Of a stretch of 64,000 nt of DNA, positions 44,743-57,029 are shown in pieces (position 1 is the stretch's first letter; the number at the start of each line of letters is the position of its first letter). This stretch comes from Quercus robur (taxonomy: Eukaryota; Streptophyta; Magnoliopsida; Fagales; Fagaceae). Made by a program: the position numbers and the translations under genes. Under the pieces are notes generated by a model. It worked only from the letters and a program-made list of their open reading frames with translations. It did no database searches and was not told where the DNA came from. The DNA is taken from contig NC_065543.1 of assembly GCF_932294415.1 (NCBI RefSeq), positions 899,976-963,975 of the forward strand, read 5' to 3'.

Positions 44743-45014
44743 GGCAGTGGTGGTCACATGAGGGACACGTGCGAATTAAGTTGGGTGGGAAGGCCACGTG
44801 GTAAGGCAGACTTGGCCATGGTGGATTTTTAATGTTTTTAAATGATTTATAGTTCTCTCCGTCAGCCACATCAACTTTCCCCGTTCGTTGGTTGATAGTA
44901 AGGACTTAAATGTGGGACGTTAATTGTTTTAAGGACTAAAAGTGGTAAAAATAAAGTGTAGGGACCAAAATAGAAAAATATGCAAAATGTAGAGACTAAA
45001 AGTGCATTTAAGCC
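44743..45014 (-). repeat. right terminal inverted repeat of the MULE
   Basis: This is the complement of the left TIR; it includes GGCCACGTGGTAAGGCAGAC and GGGACGTTAATTGTTTTAAG. The two arms differ by scattered substitutions, so the element is not brand-new. Confidence 0.85.
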
Positions 45015-45024
45015 TATTTTTTTT

Positions 45025-45190
45025 ATTCCATCATCAACCATGTCAGCTTTTGCAGTTAGTTTTGTGATGGAAATGACCTAAATGTCACGTGTTAATTAGT
45101 TTAGGGACTAAAAATAATAAAAACAAAATGTAAGGACCAAAATAAAAAAAATACAAAATATAAGGACTAAAAATACAATTACGCTTATAT
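45025..45190 (-). repeat. second, diverged MULE TIR-like copy outside the right end
   Basis: The words GTCACGTGTTAATTAGTTTAGG, ACAAAATGTAAGGACCAAAA and AAGGACTAAAAATACAATTA parallel those of the right TIR (GGGACGTTAATTGTTTTAAGG, ATGTAGAGACTAAAAGTGCA) in the same order. It looks like the end of an older related element next to which the 9.4-kb MULE inserted. (Quoted words are partial.). Confidence 0.55.
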
Positions 45191-47557
45191 ATATTTAACT
45201 CATGAACAAAATAATATTTTAACGTAAACATAATCTTTGTTAAGGTAAAAAACTAAATAAAAAATATGTCTAATAGAACTTCCTGCATACCCAAATGCAT
45301 GTACCGATACAACCACCTTAGACAGCTTTTTATTAATAGTCTTTGAAAATTCTTTCCGCTACGATTTCAGGCTTTCATCCAAGAATCGTACTTCACAAAT
45401 GTGTGGATTTCATGAAAGAAGGGCCAATTAAAAGGAGTGGACCATAAGGAAACACATCCTCAATTCAATACAGCCACACATTAAGAATGGTATACATGTA
45501 AATTTCACGGTTGTTTGATTCATTTTAAAGAATCAATGCTAGTCCAGCCATCAGAATTGAATTGCATCTTCAATTTCTTTCCTACCTATCACTGTCAGAC
45601 AATAAATTGAGGCACCTAAAATCAAATGTTGTATTAGCAATAAGGGTTAAAAAAAACATTTTGTTTACTTTTAACTCCAAACTATCGCAATGGGTTTACA
45701 AATTTACAATAGAAAAATATCACGTCTATAATATTTTTACAACAAACTTTAAATGATTATTAGTTTTGTGGGTTTTAGCTAACTTAGTTGAAAAAGTTTT
45801 TGATAGTTGAATAAGAGATTTGAGGTTCAATTTTCGCCTACATCAAAAACAGATTAGTGTCTTGATTTGATGATAAAAAGTTATCATTAGAAGTAGACGT
45901 CATATATTGAAACTCTCTCTAAAAAAAAGTGATTATTAGTTTTAATTTAAGCTCATTACTGATATCACTTTTTTATTGAATAATAACAATTTGTCACTTA
46001 AGATTTATTGTAAAATTATTGTGTGTAAAGCATTTCTGTTAACAGTAAACGGACTGTACATACACGTAAAAACATTAAATTGAAATGAATGAGTAAGAGG
46101 ATATAAAAAATACGTTAAAATTGCTACACTATTACTTCTCTTCTTCAATCCTACTACCTCTTCACTTTCTATTGGCATCCGTACGTTGGCGCTGCATCTA
46201 CCTGTTTGCAAAAACTAATACAGTAAGTGCACTCTAACATGTCCTTCATTCTATTGATTTTATATTTCTTGGATAAATTTATAGTTTATTAACACAAAAA
46301 TTAAAATAAGATGAAAAAGTTAATGAATTTGATGTCTAACAATATCGAGAAGATAGACAATATATGGAGCTGTAACGTCTAAAGCACGATCATCTGGGAT
46401 TAATCAACCAAAAGAGCAACCTTTTATTTTTTATTTTATTATACATGCTCAAATCTATTCATTACAACATGAAGGAATGAAGAATAGTTATAATTGTTGC
46501 GCTTCTTGAAAAATGAAAACTGATAAGCAGACTAGGCAATTATAATTACTATGTACTATCATTTCATCCAGTGAATATAATATTTGATAAATTGTTTTAA
46601 TTTTTTGAGTTAGTTTTATTATCCAAAATTGAATCCCATGGAGTTTAAACTCAATTTACGTAATTTACCCTAGTTTTATTAATCATTAACCATTTCAATA
46701 GGTATATTAAATAGGAAAAAAATCAAGTCTACTTTATTTAAGTTATTTAAACAAGAAGTTTGAGCTCCGAAATCCAAATCTTTATTTTTTGGGTAAACTG
46801 CAAATATCACCATATGTGGTGTACCCTTAAAATATGGAACTGTTTTTTTTTTTTTTTTTGAAGAAAAATATGGAACAATTTTGTGTTTTTTTTTTTTTTT
46901 TGGTTGACTTGGTTTATTTACTTACAGACTTACCTCTTTTGCAACTTGTTTCATGATGTAGATGTAGTCATATATTGATATATATACAGACTTTTTTAGA
47001 GCTTTATCCAAGTCATGTTTTCTCTTATAACTGAAATTAGAAAACCTCGAATCTAAACTTGCTCTTGATTCTTGAATATATCAACCTTGTTCAATCTAAA
47101 CTATGCTGTAGCTGTTTTTTTTTCCTTGGCTAAATAAATATTTTAATTAATCATTAATAATTTCAAATCCATATATTAAACAATAAAAAAAAATCAAGTC
47201 TACTTTATTCAAGTAATTTAAATTAGAAGCTGAACTCCAAATCTTTATTCAAGGATCATATATTGAACAAATCCAAACCATAAGGTAGAAATTTTTAAAT
47301 TTAAGAAATCATTTGAACTCCAAATTTTTTAAATTTAAGTTGAACTCCAATTTTTTTTTAAAAAATGGAACAAAATAAAAAATTATTTGCCATGTAGTTT
47401 AACATTTACACCTCGGCATAAAATATTTTCTGGCAAATATATAAAAATGATAAAATATTTAAATTGTGAGTCAATAAGAAATAAAAAATAAAAGCACAAC
47501 ACTAAGGACATGTTCTCCTAATACAGTTTCTAAAAAACCTGTATTCTATGACTGCTG
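45191..47557. other. AT-rich intergenic DNA with a dispersed direct repeat
   Basis: No coding exon recognised. About 46675-46785 and 47145-47250 share AATCAAGTCTACTTTATT and CTCCAAATCTTTATT-like words over roughly 105 nt, as diverged direct copies about 470 nt apart. The end of the stretch (about 47457-47555) resembles 62826-62925. Confidence 0.5.
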
Positions 47558-47582
47558 GTCCTGCTCAAGGTTGTCAAAATCG

Positions 47583-47665
47583 GGATCCTACGTAGGATCG
47601 TTGGAGGTAGGTAAGATCGTGGATCGTAGGATCGAATCGTGGATCGTAAGATCCTACCTATTTTC
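47583..47665. repeat. left sub-terminal GATCCTAC/GTAGGATC cluster of the hAT
   Basis: GGATCCTACGTAGGATCG, GGTAGGTAAGATCGTGGATC, GTAGGATCGAATCGTGGATC and TAAGATCCTACCTA follow each other in both orientations. Confidence 0.75.
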
Positions 47666-48083
47666 AGATTTTAAGCAAAAATCCTATTGATAATGACTTT
47701 GTATGTTATATAATCACTTAAAATATGAATTCATCCATTAAAAAACAAAAATTGCATCATAAAATGTAATTTACACGCACTACATTGTTCTTATGTTATT
47801 CTAACGAAACAAAATATATTTAACTTTTGACATAATATATCTAAAAAGTTCAATACATGTTTAATTAGCAACTAAGTACCAAAATATTATTTACACATAT
47901 GGAAAATGTTTTCCAAATTCTAAGTTCCAAATCCAAAATAAGTTAGGCTAGTTAGCATATAAAAACTAGCTAACTACAAATTTACAATATGTAATTCAAA
48001 AAGAGAATTCTCAATCTAAGGTAAACTAGCTAATTACAAATATAAAATCCAAAAGAGAATTCCCATTCTAAAGTTCTTCTAAT

Positions 48084-50826
48084 CTAGTCACTATCATTGT
48101 CATATCTCATTTCATCATCTATATCCTTCCTAGTATCAACATCCATGGTGTAATCATCGAAATCCCTAACTCTCTCAAATCCAGGTGGGGGCCGATCACT
48201 ATCATCATCATTAGAACCATCATCATTCTCATGAAATTCATCACTAACATCATGAACTAGCACACTTTTTCCTTTGGCAGCAACTCTTGAAACCTCATCA
48301 TCACCTAACATTGATAACCAAAATATACAAATTTTTTTGATAAGTAAAGTATACAAATGTAAATTAGTGATTAGTGGTCACACATTCAAACTATACATTG
48401 ATAACTTATATAAATATTAGCTATAAAGGAAGGCTTTAAAGTTATAAATTAATACCTTCATTGTCTTCATCAAAATCTGCACTATCATTTTCTGAATCTA
48501 CAGAATCTGCTGCTAACCACTCATCATCAGAAGACAAATTCTCCAAACCAATTTCTTCTTTTGTACTCAATGGTTTAGCTCTTTTTTGTTTTATCTTCAA
48601 GTTGTACATAACGAAGACCAAGTCATTCATTTTTTTCTGGTGTAAGCGATTTCTCCTTTTTGAATGTACCTATAGTTGTAATAATTTTAATTGAGAATTC
48701 TCAAACACAGGGGAGGGGGGAAGAAACAAACTTTTACTAAGAAAGAAAATGGAAAACCATCTTGTCATAATATACCAAAGTCATTTGGTCTTACCATTTC
48801 AAACGCACTCCAATTTCTTTCACAACCAGATGAGCTACATGTTAAGCTCAATATTCTTATAGCAAATTTTTTCAATTCAGGACAGTCATCTCCATATGAG
48901 TCCCACCATTCAGCTGATACATATATGAATTATAATATCTTAGTCTTAAGAATAAAATTTACAATTAATAAAGATGAATTTGAATGTAAAACAAAAAACA
49001 AAAAACAAAATTGTTACCTGGCTGTTTAGTATCTCTGGCTAGTATGGCAGCTTCAATACCAAAGAGTCCCTTTGCTTGTTTGAATTTTTCAAGTTGCATA
49101 TCTATCTTTTTCCTATCACTAACTTCTGGAACCATTCGTTGAAGACACGTATATAGTCCTAATTTAATATCTGAACCCGGATCAAAAGAAGGATCATAAT
49201 GAATAGAAGGGTTCAAATAGTATCCCGCAGCATGCAAAGGCCTATGAAGTTGCATTTCCCATCGATCATCAATAATATCCCATATCTCTTTGTAACTACA
49301 ATTTAAAACAGTGGATATTATATTAAAAAAAAAGAATATATATTTAATAAGCTAATGAATTAAAAACAAATGTAAATTTAAGGAAGATATAAATAAAATG
49401 GTTACCTCTTTTGAACATTATTGAAATTTTTCTGTATTTCTTCTTTTGCTTTTTCCATTTCTTGAAAAATGAATCCCATTGGAGGTGTATCAGAATCAAC
49501 CAGGCGAAGCACCTTTAAAAGGGGTATTGCGGCCTTCAAGCATTTGACAACAAGTCGCCAAAAGCCATTGTTATCCATAACTATGGCATGAATTCTTTTC
49601 CCTTCTTTTGTTTTTGCAAATTTACTACACCTCCATTGTTCAGAAGAAAACATTGCCATCAATTCTCCTTTGAACTCATTAAGGCATGACAATGTCAAAT
49701 ATGATGTTGCAAATCTAGTGGCAGCAGGTCTAATCAATTCCCTCCCTTTAGTGAAATCCCTCAACCAATTTAAAACCATAGCTCTAGAATATATGAACGT
49801 TGTAATCTTCTTCCCCTTTGCAATTGTGTACTTATGGTCCTTAATCTTTTTTTCAAAATCCTCAAGTATCAAATCCAAGCAATGGGCAGCACATGGAGTC
49901 CAAAACAGGCACTTTCTCTTCTGCATCAACATCTCTCCAGCTAGTTTGTAGTTAGCAGCATTGTTAGTCACCAATTGCACAACATTCTCCTCTCCAACCC
50001 TATCGACAACTTCATCTAACATTTGACAAACTTTTTCAGCTGTTTTAGATATGTTAGATGTGTCTATAGAGTATAGGAAAATGGTTCCTTTGGGACTATT
50101 CACCAAAAAATTACAAATGGATCTCCTTTTCTTATCAGACCAGCCATCAGACATAATTGAACAACCTGTTTTTTTCCATTCAACCTTATATTCTTCAAGC
50201 ATTTGTTGTGTAAAATCTACCTCTTTCTTCAAGCATGTCTCCCTAATCTCATGATAGGAAGGAGGCTTGAGGCCAATCCCAAATCTTGAAATCATATCAA
50301 TCATTTGTAGAAACTCCGGATTTTTGACACAATTAAAAGGGATGGCACTAGTGTAGAAGAATCTAGCAATTTGTTGGATCACTAGATCACGTTCTCCTTT
50401 TTTAAACACACGATTCATTGTTACTTGCTTATTTTTTGTAACAAACTTATCCATGGAGCCTATGTGTTTGCCCCTCCCTTTTGATGAATGTAGTTGTTGT
50501 ACTTCAACTAATTCATCATCATTGCCATCATCCTCTTCTTCTATAGTATACCACCTTTTCTTTTTTATAGATGCTTCAAATTGGGCATACAAAAGAGTCG
50601 CAAATTTTTCCCTCACATTTTCTGGCACACTAGGACAAGCTGAAACATTTTTCCTAGTCCCAGCTAAATGATGCTTCAGCCTATATATACCCCCACTATG
50701 AATTTCTTTGCAATAATTACATTGAACTTGCCTTGAACCTACTTCAACACCATGTTCCCATCCCAAGTCAGACCTATTTCCTGGTGCATTTTTTCGCTTA
50801 ATTTTCTTTCTAGCCAAATTAGACAT
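48084..50826 (-). CDS. hAT transposase (BED finger, DUF659, hAT C-terminal dimerisation), five exons
   Basis: Exons 49406-50826, 49018-49295, 48795-48913, 48456-48669 and 48084-48304 join in phase with no stop, about 750 aa. Exon 1 starts MSNLARKKIKRKNAPGN and has a BED finger (C36, C39, H52/H53, C64), then the DUF659 region (SIMSDGWSD at 224-231, VNSPKGTIFLYSID). Mid-protein is PCAAHCLDLILEDF. Exon 3 carries CSSSGCERNWSAFEMV with the catalytic Glu and exon 4 HSKRRNRLHQKKMNDLVFV, the hAT dimerisation part. The C-terminus is acidic. The second catalytic Asp is normally in VVTDNAxN; here the sequence is LVTNNAANYK, with Asn288 (codon AAC) in that place. The enzyme would cut and paste elements with CAAGGTTGTC ends. 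If Asn288 is at the catalytic site it should be inactive. Confidence 0.88.
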
Positions 50827-51625
50827 TGTATATTTGTACTAGAGCTGCAAAAAAAGACACCAAGATACAGAGCATGCTCAAAAAAATCACACAGAAAATT
50901 CATCAAACAGGTTATGTGCAATTCTAAACTACTAATTGTGTTTACTAATATTTCTCAAAGAATCAAATACTAAAGACTCTGTTTCTTAATTTTTCAAATT
51001 TTACTTAATTTAGTTAACAAAATAGAAAAATAAAAACATAAACACAACACAACACAACACAACAATCTGGAATCAAGCTATCAAAGTGCAAATAAATGAT
51101 AAACTACTAACTTAATAAGTACTAACTACCAAAAAAGATTACCAGAAAGCTTAAAGGCAGCAATGGCGCGCGGGACAGAGCTGCTGCGTTCTGGAGCGTT
51201 TGACAGAGAACTGAGCAGGTGCGACCGTGCGGGACTGAGGTGCTGGTTTTTGAATGCTTCTAAATACTTAAGAAAGATTGAGAGCACCAATAGTTCACCA
51301 TTGAGAGGGTTGAGTGCTGGGTTTTTAACAGGGGAGTCGGACAACAGGGGAGTCGGATTGTGGAGGGCCTGGAGGCGCGCGGGAGGGAGCAGGACCAGCA
51401 GGTGCGTCGTGCGTGTTGAGTCTGTTGACTGCTGAAGCTTTTAAGTGTTTCTAAATATTTAGGTTTTGTTTGAAAACTTAACTTAAGTAGTATAGGTTTT
51501 TTTGGGATTTTATTTTGAGAGAGGGGTAATTTAGGACTTTAATTCATTGGGCTTGTGGGTATTGGACCTTTAGGTGGGCCGGGCATTATTTCATTGGACT
51601 TACCCAAATGACCCAAATGAATCCC

Positions 51626-51662
<37 letters not shown>

Positions 51663-51674
51663 CCAAAAAAGCCT

Positions 51675-51850
51675 AACGGTAGGATCGGTAGGATCGGTAG
51701 GATCCCATACGATCCTACGATCCTATACGATCCTACACGATCCTACAAACGATCCTACAAACGATCCTAACATTTTTGCGATCCTGCTACGATTTTAATC
51801 TTTTTGGTGAGGTGGGATCGTAAAATCGTGCGATTTTACGATCCGGATCG
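51675..51850. repeat. right sub-terminal GATCCTAC/GTAGGATC cluster of the hAT
   Basis: Three GGTAGGATC copies are followed by six or more (A/T)CGATCCTA copies, then ATCGTAAAATCGTGCGATTT, before the TIR. Copies are denser than at the left end, an asymmetry typical of hAT ends. An A33 run lies just inside at about 51630-51661. Confidence 0.75.
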
Positions 51851-51875
51851 CGATTTTGACAACCTTGGTCCTGCT

Positions 51876-52178
51876 TGTTCAAGCCTGGACCCATCTTGAG
51901 CAATTTACGGACACGTTGAATCCACAACCCATATTCTTTCGGCAAGTGATGGGTCCTACTTCTTCAAATAATTGTGCCTTTTCTTTCTTTCGGCCGGTGG
52001 CGGTTGGTTGAAATTTTAAACGAAGATTTGACCGTTGGAAAGAAATATATTAAGAAAGAGATTTTTTTTAAAAAAAAATCAAATTGAACTTACTCTTAAA
52101 CAAGAAGATCGAAATTTGGCTAAATTTAAACTATAAAGATCAAATTGATAACAAATATAAATTTGGAGGAAACAATTG
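51876..52178. other. spacer between hAT and LTR element
   Basis: AT-rich, no gene seen. Its last five bases (AATTG, 52174-52178) are the left target duplication of the LTR retrotransposon. Confidence 0.5.
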
Positions 52179-52661
52179 TGATGACGTCTAAAATTGTCAC
52201 CAATGGGTCACACCGTACTCGCGACTCGAATCGAACCTGCACGACAAGAACAATCGACGGAAGTCCTTCGGAGAGCACCGGTGTGGTGCCGGCCAAAGGT
52301 TCTCCGACGGTCAAGTTAGAATTGTTCTGTTTTACTTAGAGCGTTAGAGAGGGTCAATTAAAGCGTACCTCGATCCCTGAGGGTGGCAGGCCTTTTATAG
52401 TGATAAAGGGTTGACTTTTCTCCTTGGTTTCCAAACCTTTTCAATGTGGGATTCTCATACAAATTCCCTTGAGCGTAGTGAGTCAAGATTTCCGTTTTCG
52501 GATCATGGGCCCTTACTGGGCCTGTCAGCGATGGGCCTTCAAAGCGCGTGGGATAGCCCTTGCACAGGCCCAACAGTCCCAACCCGTCAGGCCCGTTCAG
52601 GTGGGCCCGTCGGGCCCATCAGATGGGCCCGTCAGGTATGCCGCATTTCTAACCGTCTTCA
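52179..52661 (-). repeat. 3' LTR of the Tat element
   Basis: It runs TGATGACGTCTAAAATTGTC to AACCGTCTTCA on the plus strand (TG..CA). A purine-rich GTGAAGGGGGCAAC lies just inside it on the element's coding strand, the likely polypurine tract. Confidence 0.93.
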
Positions 52662-53242
52662 GTTGCCCCCTTCACCCCAATGGTCCGTCAGTTTTTAGGA
52701 TATAGGATCAATGGGGTGACGATCCGAATGTGAGGGTATGACGGGTATTTTTACGACGGAAGGAGGCTCATGTGATGGGGAGTTTAAAGTTGTTATAACG
52801 GGTTTGACGGATCAACGCAAGATAGGATGACGGTTCAAATGAGGAGTCCGTCGATCACACCAACTACAGACAGGCTGTACGAAGGTAATTAATGCCGATG
52901 ACACGTGTTACAAGCTGATTGGACCTTGTCTCGGATCGAAGCGACGCTTCGACTTCCGTGCATCTCTCTTATAAATAATGGAGTGATTCCTCTCATTTCT
53001 TCAGTTTCAGTAGAAATCAAGCTGTCAGAGCTCACCCGTCACCCTTGTCAGAGCGCACCCGTCATAATTTGCTGATCCGTTCATTTACCTTAGTCGTCAA
53101 CGCCGTCCTTCGTCACTTCGTTGGCAAAACTGGTAAGTGCTCTTCTTAAAACTTATACTTGTTTTAATTTTCCTTACAATCCACATCCGTTATAGACACA
53201 TAGACCGTCAGAGTCTTAGGCTCTTGTCGTTTCGTGTAGGAA

Positions 53243-54070
53243 ATGTCTAGTGCGTCGAGTAATCAGTCAGTTATTCGTGACGGGGTGGATTACGAGGAAG
53301 TATATCCGTCCAGTCAACGAGAACAAGGTAGTCCAGATGATAGTAGTCCATCCACATCCTCCTCGTCCTCAACATATGAGGATCTGGAGGTGGTTGATCC
53401 AGACGAGGGACCTGGTGTTGGTGAGGATCAAGTTGTCAGATCCGTCATTGGTGCTGATGGGCTTAGGAAGTTCGTCATGCTACCAGAGTGGACGGTGAAT
53501 TTCTTCACGTCCGTTATCAAGGAAAAGCACTTTAAGACATTTAGAGATAATTACCAACTTCCAGAGAATGTTACGATCCGTCTACCCTACAAATCAGAGA
53601 GGTGTTACTATGACGGGGTAGAGGGAGTCGGGGTGTATGAGCAAATGTTGAAGGCCGGATTTAGATTTCCATTGAGTTCGCTTCACCGTTTGCTCCTCCG
53701 TCAGCTGGGGTTATCTGTGAACCAGATTTCCCCTAACGCTTGGAGAGTTTTTATAGCGATGGAGGTACTATACGGTGCCATGTCCAACGGAGAAAGGAGG
53801 CTGACGGTTAGGGAGTTTTTCCACTACTACCGTCCGGACGAAATTGACAAGTCCAGGGGAATTTATAGCTTCGTCCCTAGGAGTCCGTTGCTGAAAGTCA
53901 TCTATGACACGCCGGACTCAAATAGGGATTGGAAGAGTCGGTTCTTCTTCCTAGAAGGCGACGGTTGGATGGGTCGTCCTGGGGAGACAGATTTCATGCC
54001 CGTCGACACTACTTGGGGCATATTGGATCCGTCTAGTATGGACTATCCTCCAAACTTTATCATTACTAAG

Positions 54071-54110
<40 letters not shown>

Positions 54111-55451
54111 AATATAATCTAATCGTCCTCTTTCTTCTTTTGCAGTTAGACGACGGCCCCAAATTGACCTTGAGGAGTTTGCTTTCATTGAGAAAATCCT
54201 CTCAAAGACCAAGCCGGAGGAAAGGACTTGGGCGAAGCTGGTAACACTAAATACCATTCACTGGTATTGCGACGGACCGGAACCTACAGCGGCTGCCGTC
54301 AAGTACGAAACACAGATAAGGAGACGTAAGTTCGTCACCCTTTAGTTAAAGAAATTGTGCATCTTATTTTTTGTTAATTAACTCCCCCGTCCACGTTTCA
54401 GAGATGGACGATGCTAAGAGAAGAGCCTTGATTCGGTCAAAGGCTGCAAAGAAGACTGCTGACGACACTCCCCCTGCGACGGGCTCAAGCAATCCGTCTG
54501 CTAAGCGGAAGACTCAGCCCAAAGCGGACCGTCAGGCCAAGAAGGCCAAAGTGTCTTTAGATCCCGTCGTGGGACTCATGGCGGAGCCTCCGAAGACGGT
54601 CACTCCAACCAAGCACGGGGTTGGCAAGGGTTTGATGAAAGGCCCGTCGAAGGTTGACGAGAAGCCGCCCGTCCTTCTTCGAGAGGATTCTAAGCATGCC
54701 TTAGAACAGATTTCCTCCATCATCTCGGCGGAGGATTATGAAGACTTAGGCAACCACTCGACGGAGGCCATGGGGGAGACGGGCCTGTTTGCCATTACAC
54801 AGGTAAGATAGTCCGTCTACTACTCAAATACAACTTAAATCATCTGTCGAAAGTTTGTTTTATAACTGTGTTGTTATTTTTCAGGCAATGGTCATGATGA
54901 AGGGGCTGATGGGACGGTGCCTCAGCCAAGAGACGGCCTTGGATCGTGTACGGGCCAAGGCGGAGAAGACGGAGGAAGAACTCCTCCAACTGCGAAACTG
55001 GAGACCCAAAATAGAGAAAAAGCTTGAGCTGTCGGAGAAGGCAAGGAAGAGCCTTGAACAGACGACGGAGGAGGCAAAGAAGGCTCTAGAGAGCAAGGAC
55101 AAAGAGATAGCCGAGCTGAAAAACGAAGTCCGTCAGGCTAAGGACGCGGCGGTCCGTGAATACCGTGACTCCGACGCCCTAATCACTGAGCTGGGCGATT
55201 CTTTCCATCAGGGCTTCATGGATGCCCTCCGTCAAGTCAGGCAAGCTTATCCAGACGTGGACCCTTCCAAGTTCAAAGTTGAAGACCCGGTCCAGTCATC
55301 CGTCGTGCCTGTTGCCTCCGAGGATACAGACGACCTCTTTGATGTCGACGACGCCGTTGTTGACGGGGCGTCTGCACCAGCAAAAGTTGACCACGCTGAG
55401 CCTGACACGGAGACGGTTCCACAGCCCGTCGATAATGCGGACAAGGCTTAG
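53243..55451 (+). mobile_element. antisense ORF of the Tat element (gypsy-associated plant protein type)
   Basis: On the strand opposite to gag-pol, between integrase and the 3' LTR, several coding blocks are separated by short introns. The first (from 53243) is Ser/Asp-rich, then reads FPLSSLHRLLLRQLGLSVNQ and GERRLTVREFFHYYRP, the pattern of PF04195-type proteins annotated as putative gypsy-type transposon proteins. Later blocks are Lys/Pro-rich and then a long Glu/Lys coiled coil (54886-55451). Antisense ORFs at this place are known in the Tat lineage, and their role is not established. A 31-nt T run lies in the first intron. Confidence 0.75.
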
Positions 55452-55829
55452 TAGAAGGATTTTTATTTTTATTTTATTTTATTTTATTATTTTTCTTTTT
55501 GGAACAATTCTCATCCGTTGTTGATGATGTGTAAACATTGCCGTTTAATGACCTATTTTGTTAAATGAATCCGTGCACTTCATTTTATATGTTTTGAATT
55601 TTGTCGTTGCTTGACCTGTTTACATCCGCTCGCGTATAAGTATGTTTTTGATCTTAAAAACTTATTCTTTGCAAAACCTGTGGAATGCTCCGTCCACCTT
55701 GTTGATACTACTTTGTTATCTAAGATGATTAGTCCGTCTTCTTTGCTTCATCTTATTTCCGTCCACGTTGTGGACGATCCGTCCAACCTGTGAACTTTAA
55801 GTGGTCATTTTGTGGACTAAGTTATCCCC

Positions 55830-56845
55830 ATTTAGTATAGTCCGTCCACCTTGTGGTGATCGTCCTTGTAGGATGACCCGTCCATCTTGTGGACTTGAGG
55901 TGGACTTGAAGTGGTCGTCCATGCAGGATGATCTGTCCATCTTGTGGACATAAAGCGATCGTCCTTGCAGGACGGTCCGTCCATTTTGTGGACTTATATT
56001 TTGTCCGTCCATATTGTGGACTTAGGGTTATCGTCCCTGTAGGACGATCCGTCCATCTTGTGGACTTCTGTTGTGTCCGTCCATCTAGTGGGCTTATATT
56101 TTTCGTCCGTCCATCTTGTGGACTTAAGGTTATCATCCGTGTAGGATGATCCGTCCACCTTGTGGACTTAGGGTGATCGTCCCTGTAGGAAGATCCGTCC
56201 CTCTTGTGGACTTCATATTGTATCCGTCCATCTTGTGGACTTAAGGTTATCATCCCTGTAGGATGATCCGTCCACCTTGTGGACTTAGGGTGATAGTCCT
56301 TGTAGGACGATCCGTCCATCTTGTGGACTTCATATTGTATCCGTCCATCTTGTGGACTTAAGGTTATCATCCCTGTGGGATGATCCGTCCACCTTGTGGA
56401 CTTAGGGTGATCGTCCATGTAGGACGATCCGTCCATCTTGTGGACTTCATAGTGTATCCGTCCATCTTGTGGACTTAAGGTTATCATCCCTGTAGGATGA
56501 TCCGTCCACCTTGTGGACTTAGGGTGATCGTCCTTGTAGGACGATCCGTCCATCTTGTGGACTTCATATTGTATCCGTCCATCTTGTGGACTTCATATTG
56601 TATCCGTCCATCTTGTGGACTTAAGGTTATCATCCCTGTAGGATGATCCGTCCACCTTGTGGACTTAGGGTGATCGTCCATGTAGGACGATCCGTCCATC
56701 TTGTGGACTTCATAGTGCATCCGTCCATCTTGTGGACTTTATTTTCTGCCCGTCCATAATGTGGACTTATGGTTATCACCCCTGTAGGATGATCCGTCCA
56801 CCTTGTGGACTTCATTTTGTTTCCGTTAACTTTGTGGACAATTGC
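55830..56845. repeat. tandem array within the Tat element
   Basis: Units built on CCGTCCATCTTGTGGACTT and ATCGTCCTTGTAGGACGATC repeat for about 1 kb. Two or three unit types combine into a higher-order period of about 120 nt (clear from about 56160 to 56700). Each basic unit is partly palindromic (GTCCA..TGGAC, GGATGATCC). Such arrays downstream of pol are common in Tat elements and can seed satellite DNA. Confidence 0.85.
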
Positions 56846-57029
56846 AATGACATACATTCAAGTAGAAGATCAAAATTGCATCTGATTATAGAAATGCGTA
56901 AAGGAAAAGTGCCTGCCCCCTTGGGCTTAAAAAAGGCACGCCAATATTGTAGCAAAAATATAGTTAAACAGTTGAAAGAAAAGTTAATAATGCCAAAAAG
57001 TCTTAAAAGAAGAACTGGTTGTCGTGTCA

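Larger units (their letters stand above)
47566..51867 (-). mobile_element. complete-looking hAT transposon with TSD
   Basis: Terminal inverted repeats CAAGGTTGTCAAAATCG (47566-47582) and CGATTTTGACAACCTTG (51851-51867) are perfect over 17 nt. GTCCTGCT flanks both sides (47558-47565 and 51868-51875), the 8-bp duplication of hAT insertion. Sub-terminal zones carry many GATCCTAC/GTAGGATC words, as expected of transposase binding sites. The 4.3-kb interior holds one five-exon transposase gene on the minus strand. Perfect ends and TSD suggest a recent insertion. Mobility depends on one doubtful catalytic residue noted for the gene. Confidence 0.93.

Noticed and set aside
55822-56857. Long repetitive protein-like frames (SSYKDDHPKSTRWTDHPTG)
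   Set aside because: They are read-through of the tandem array in the Tat element.
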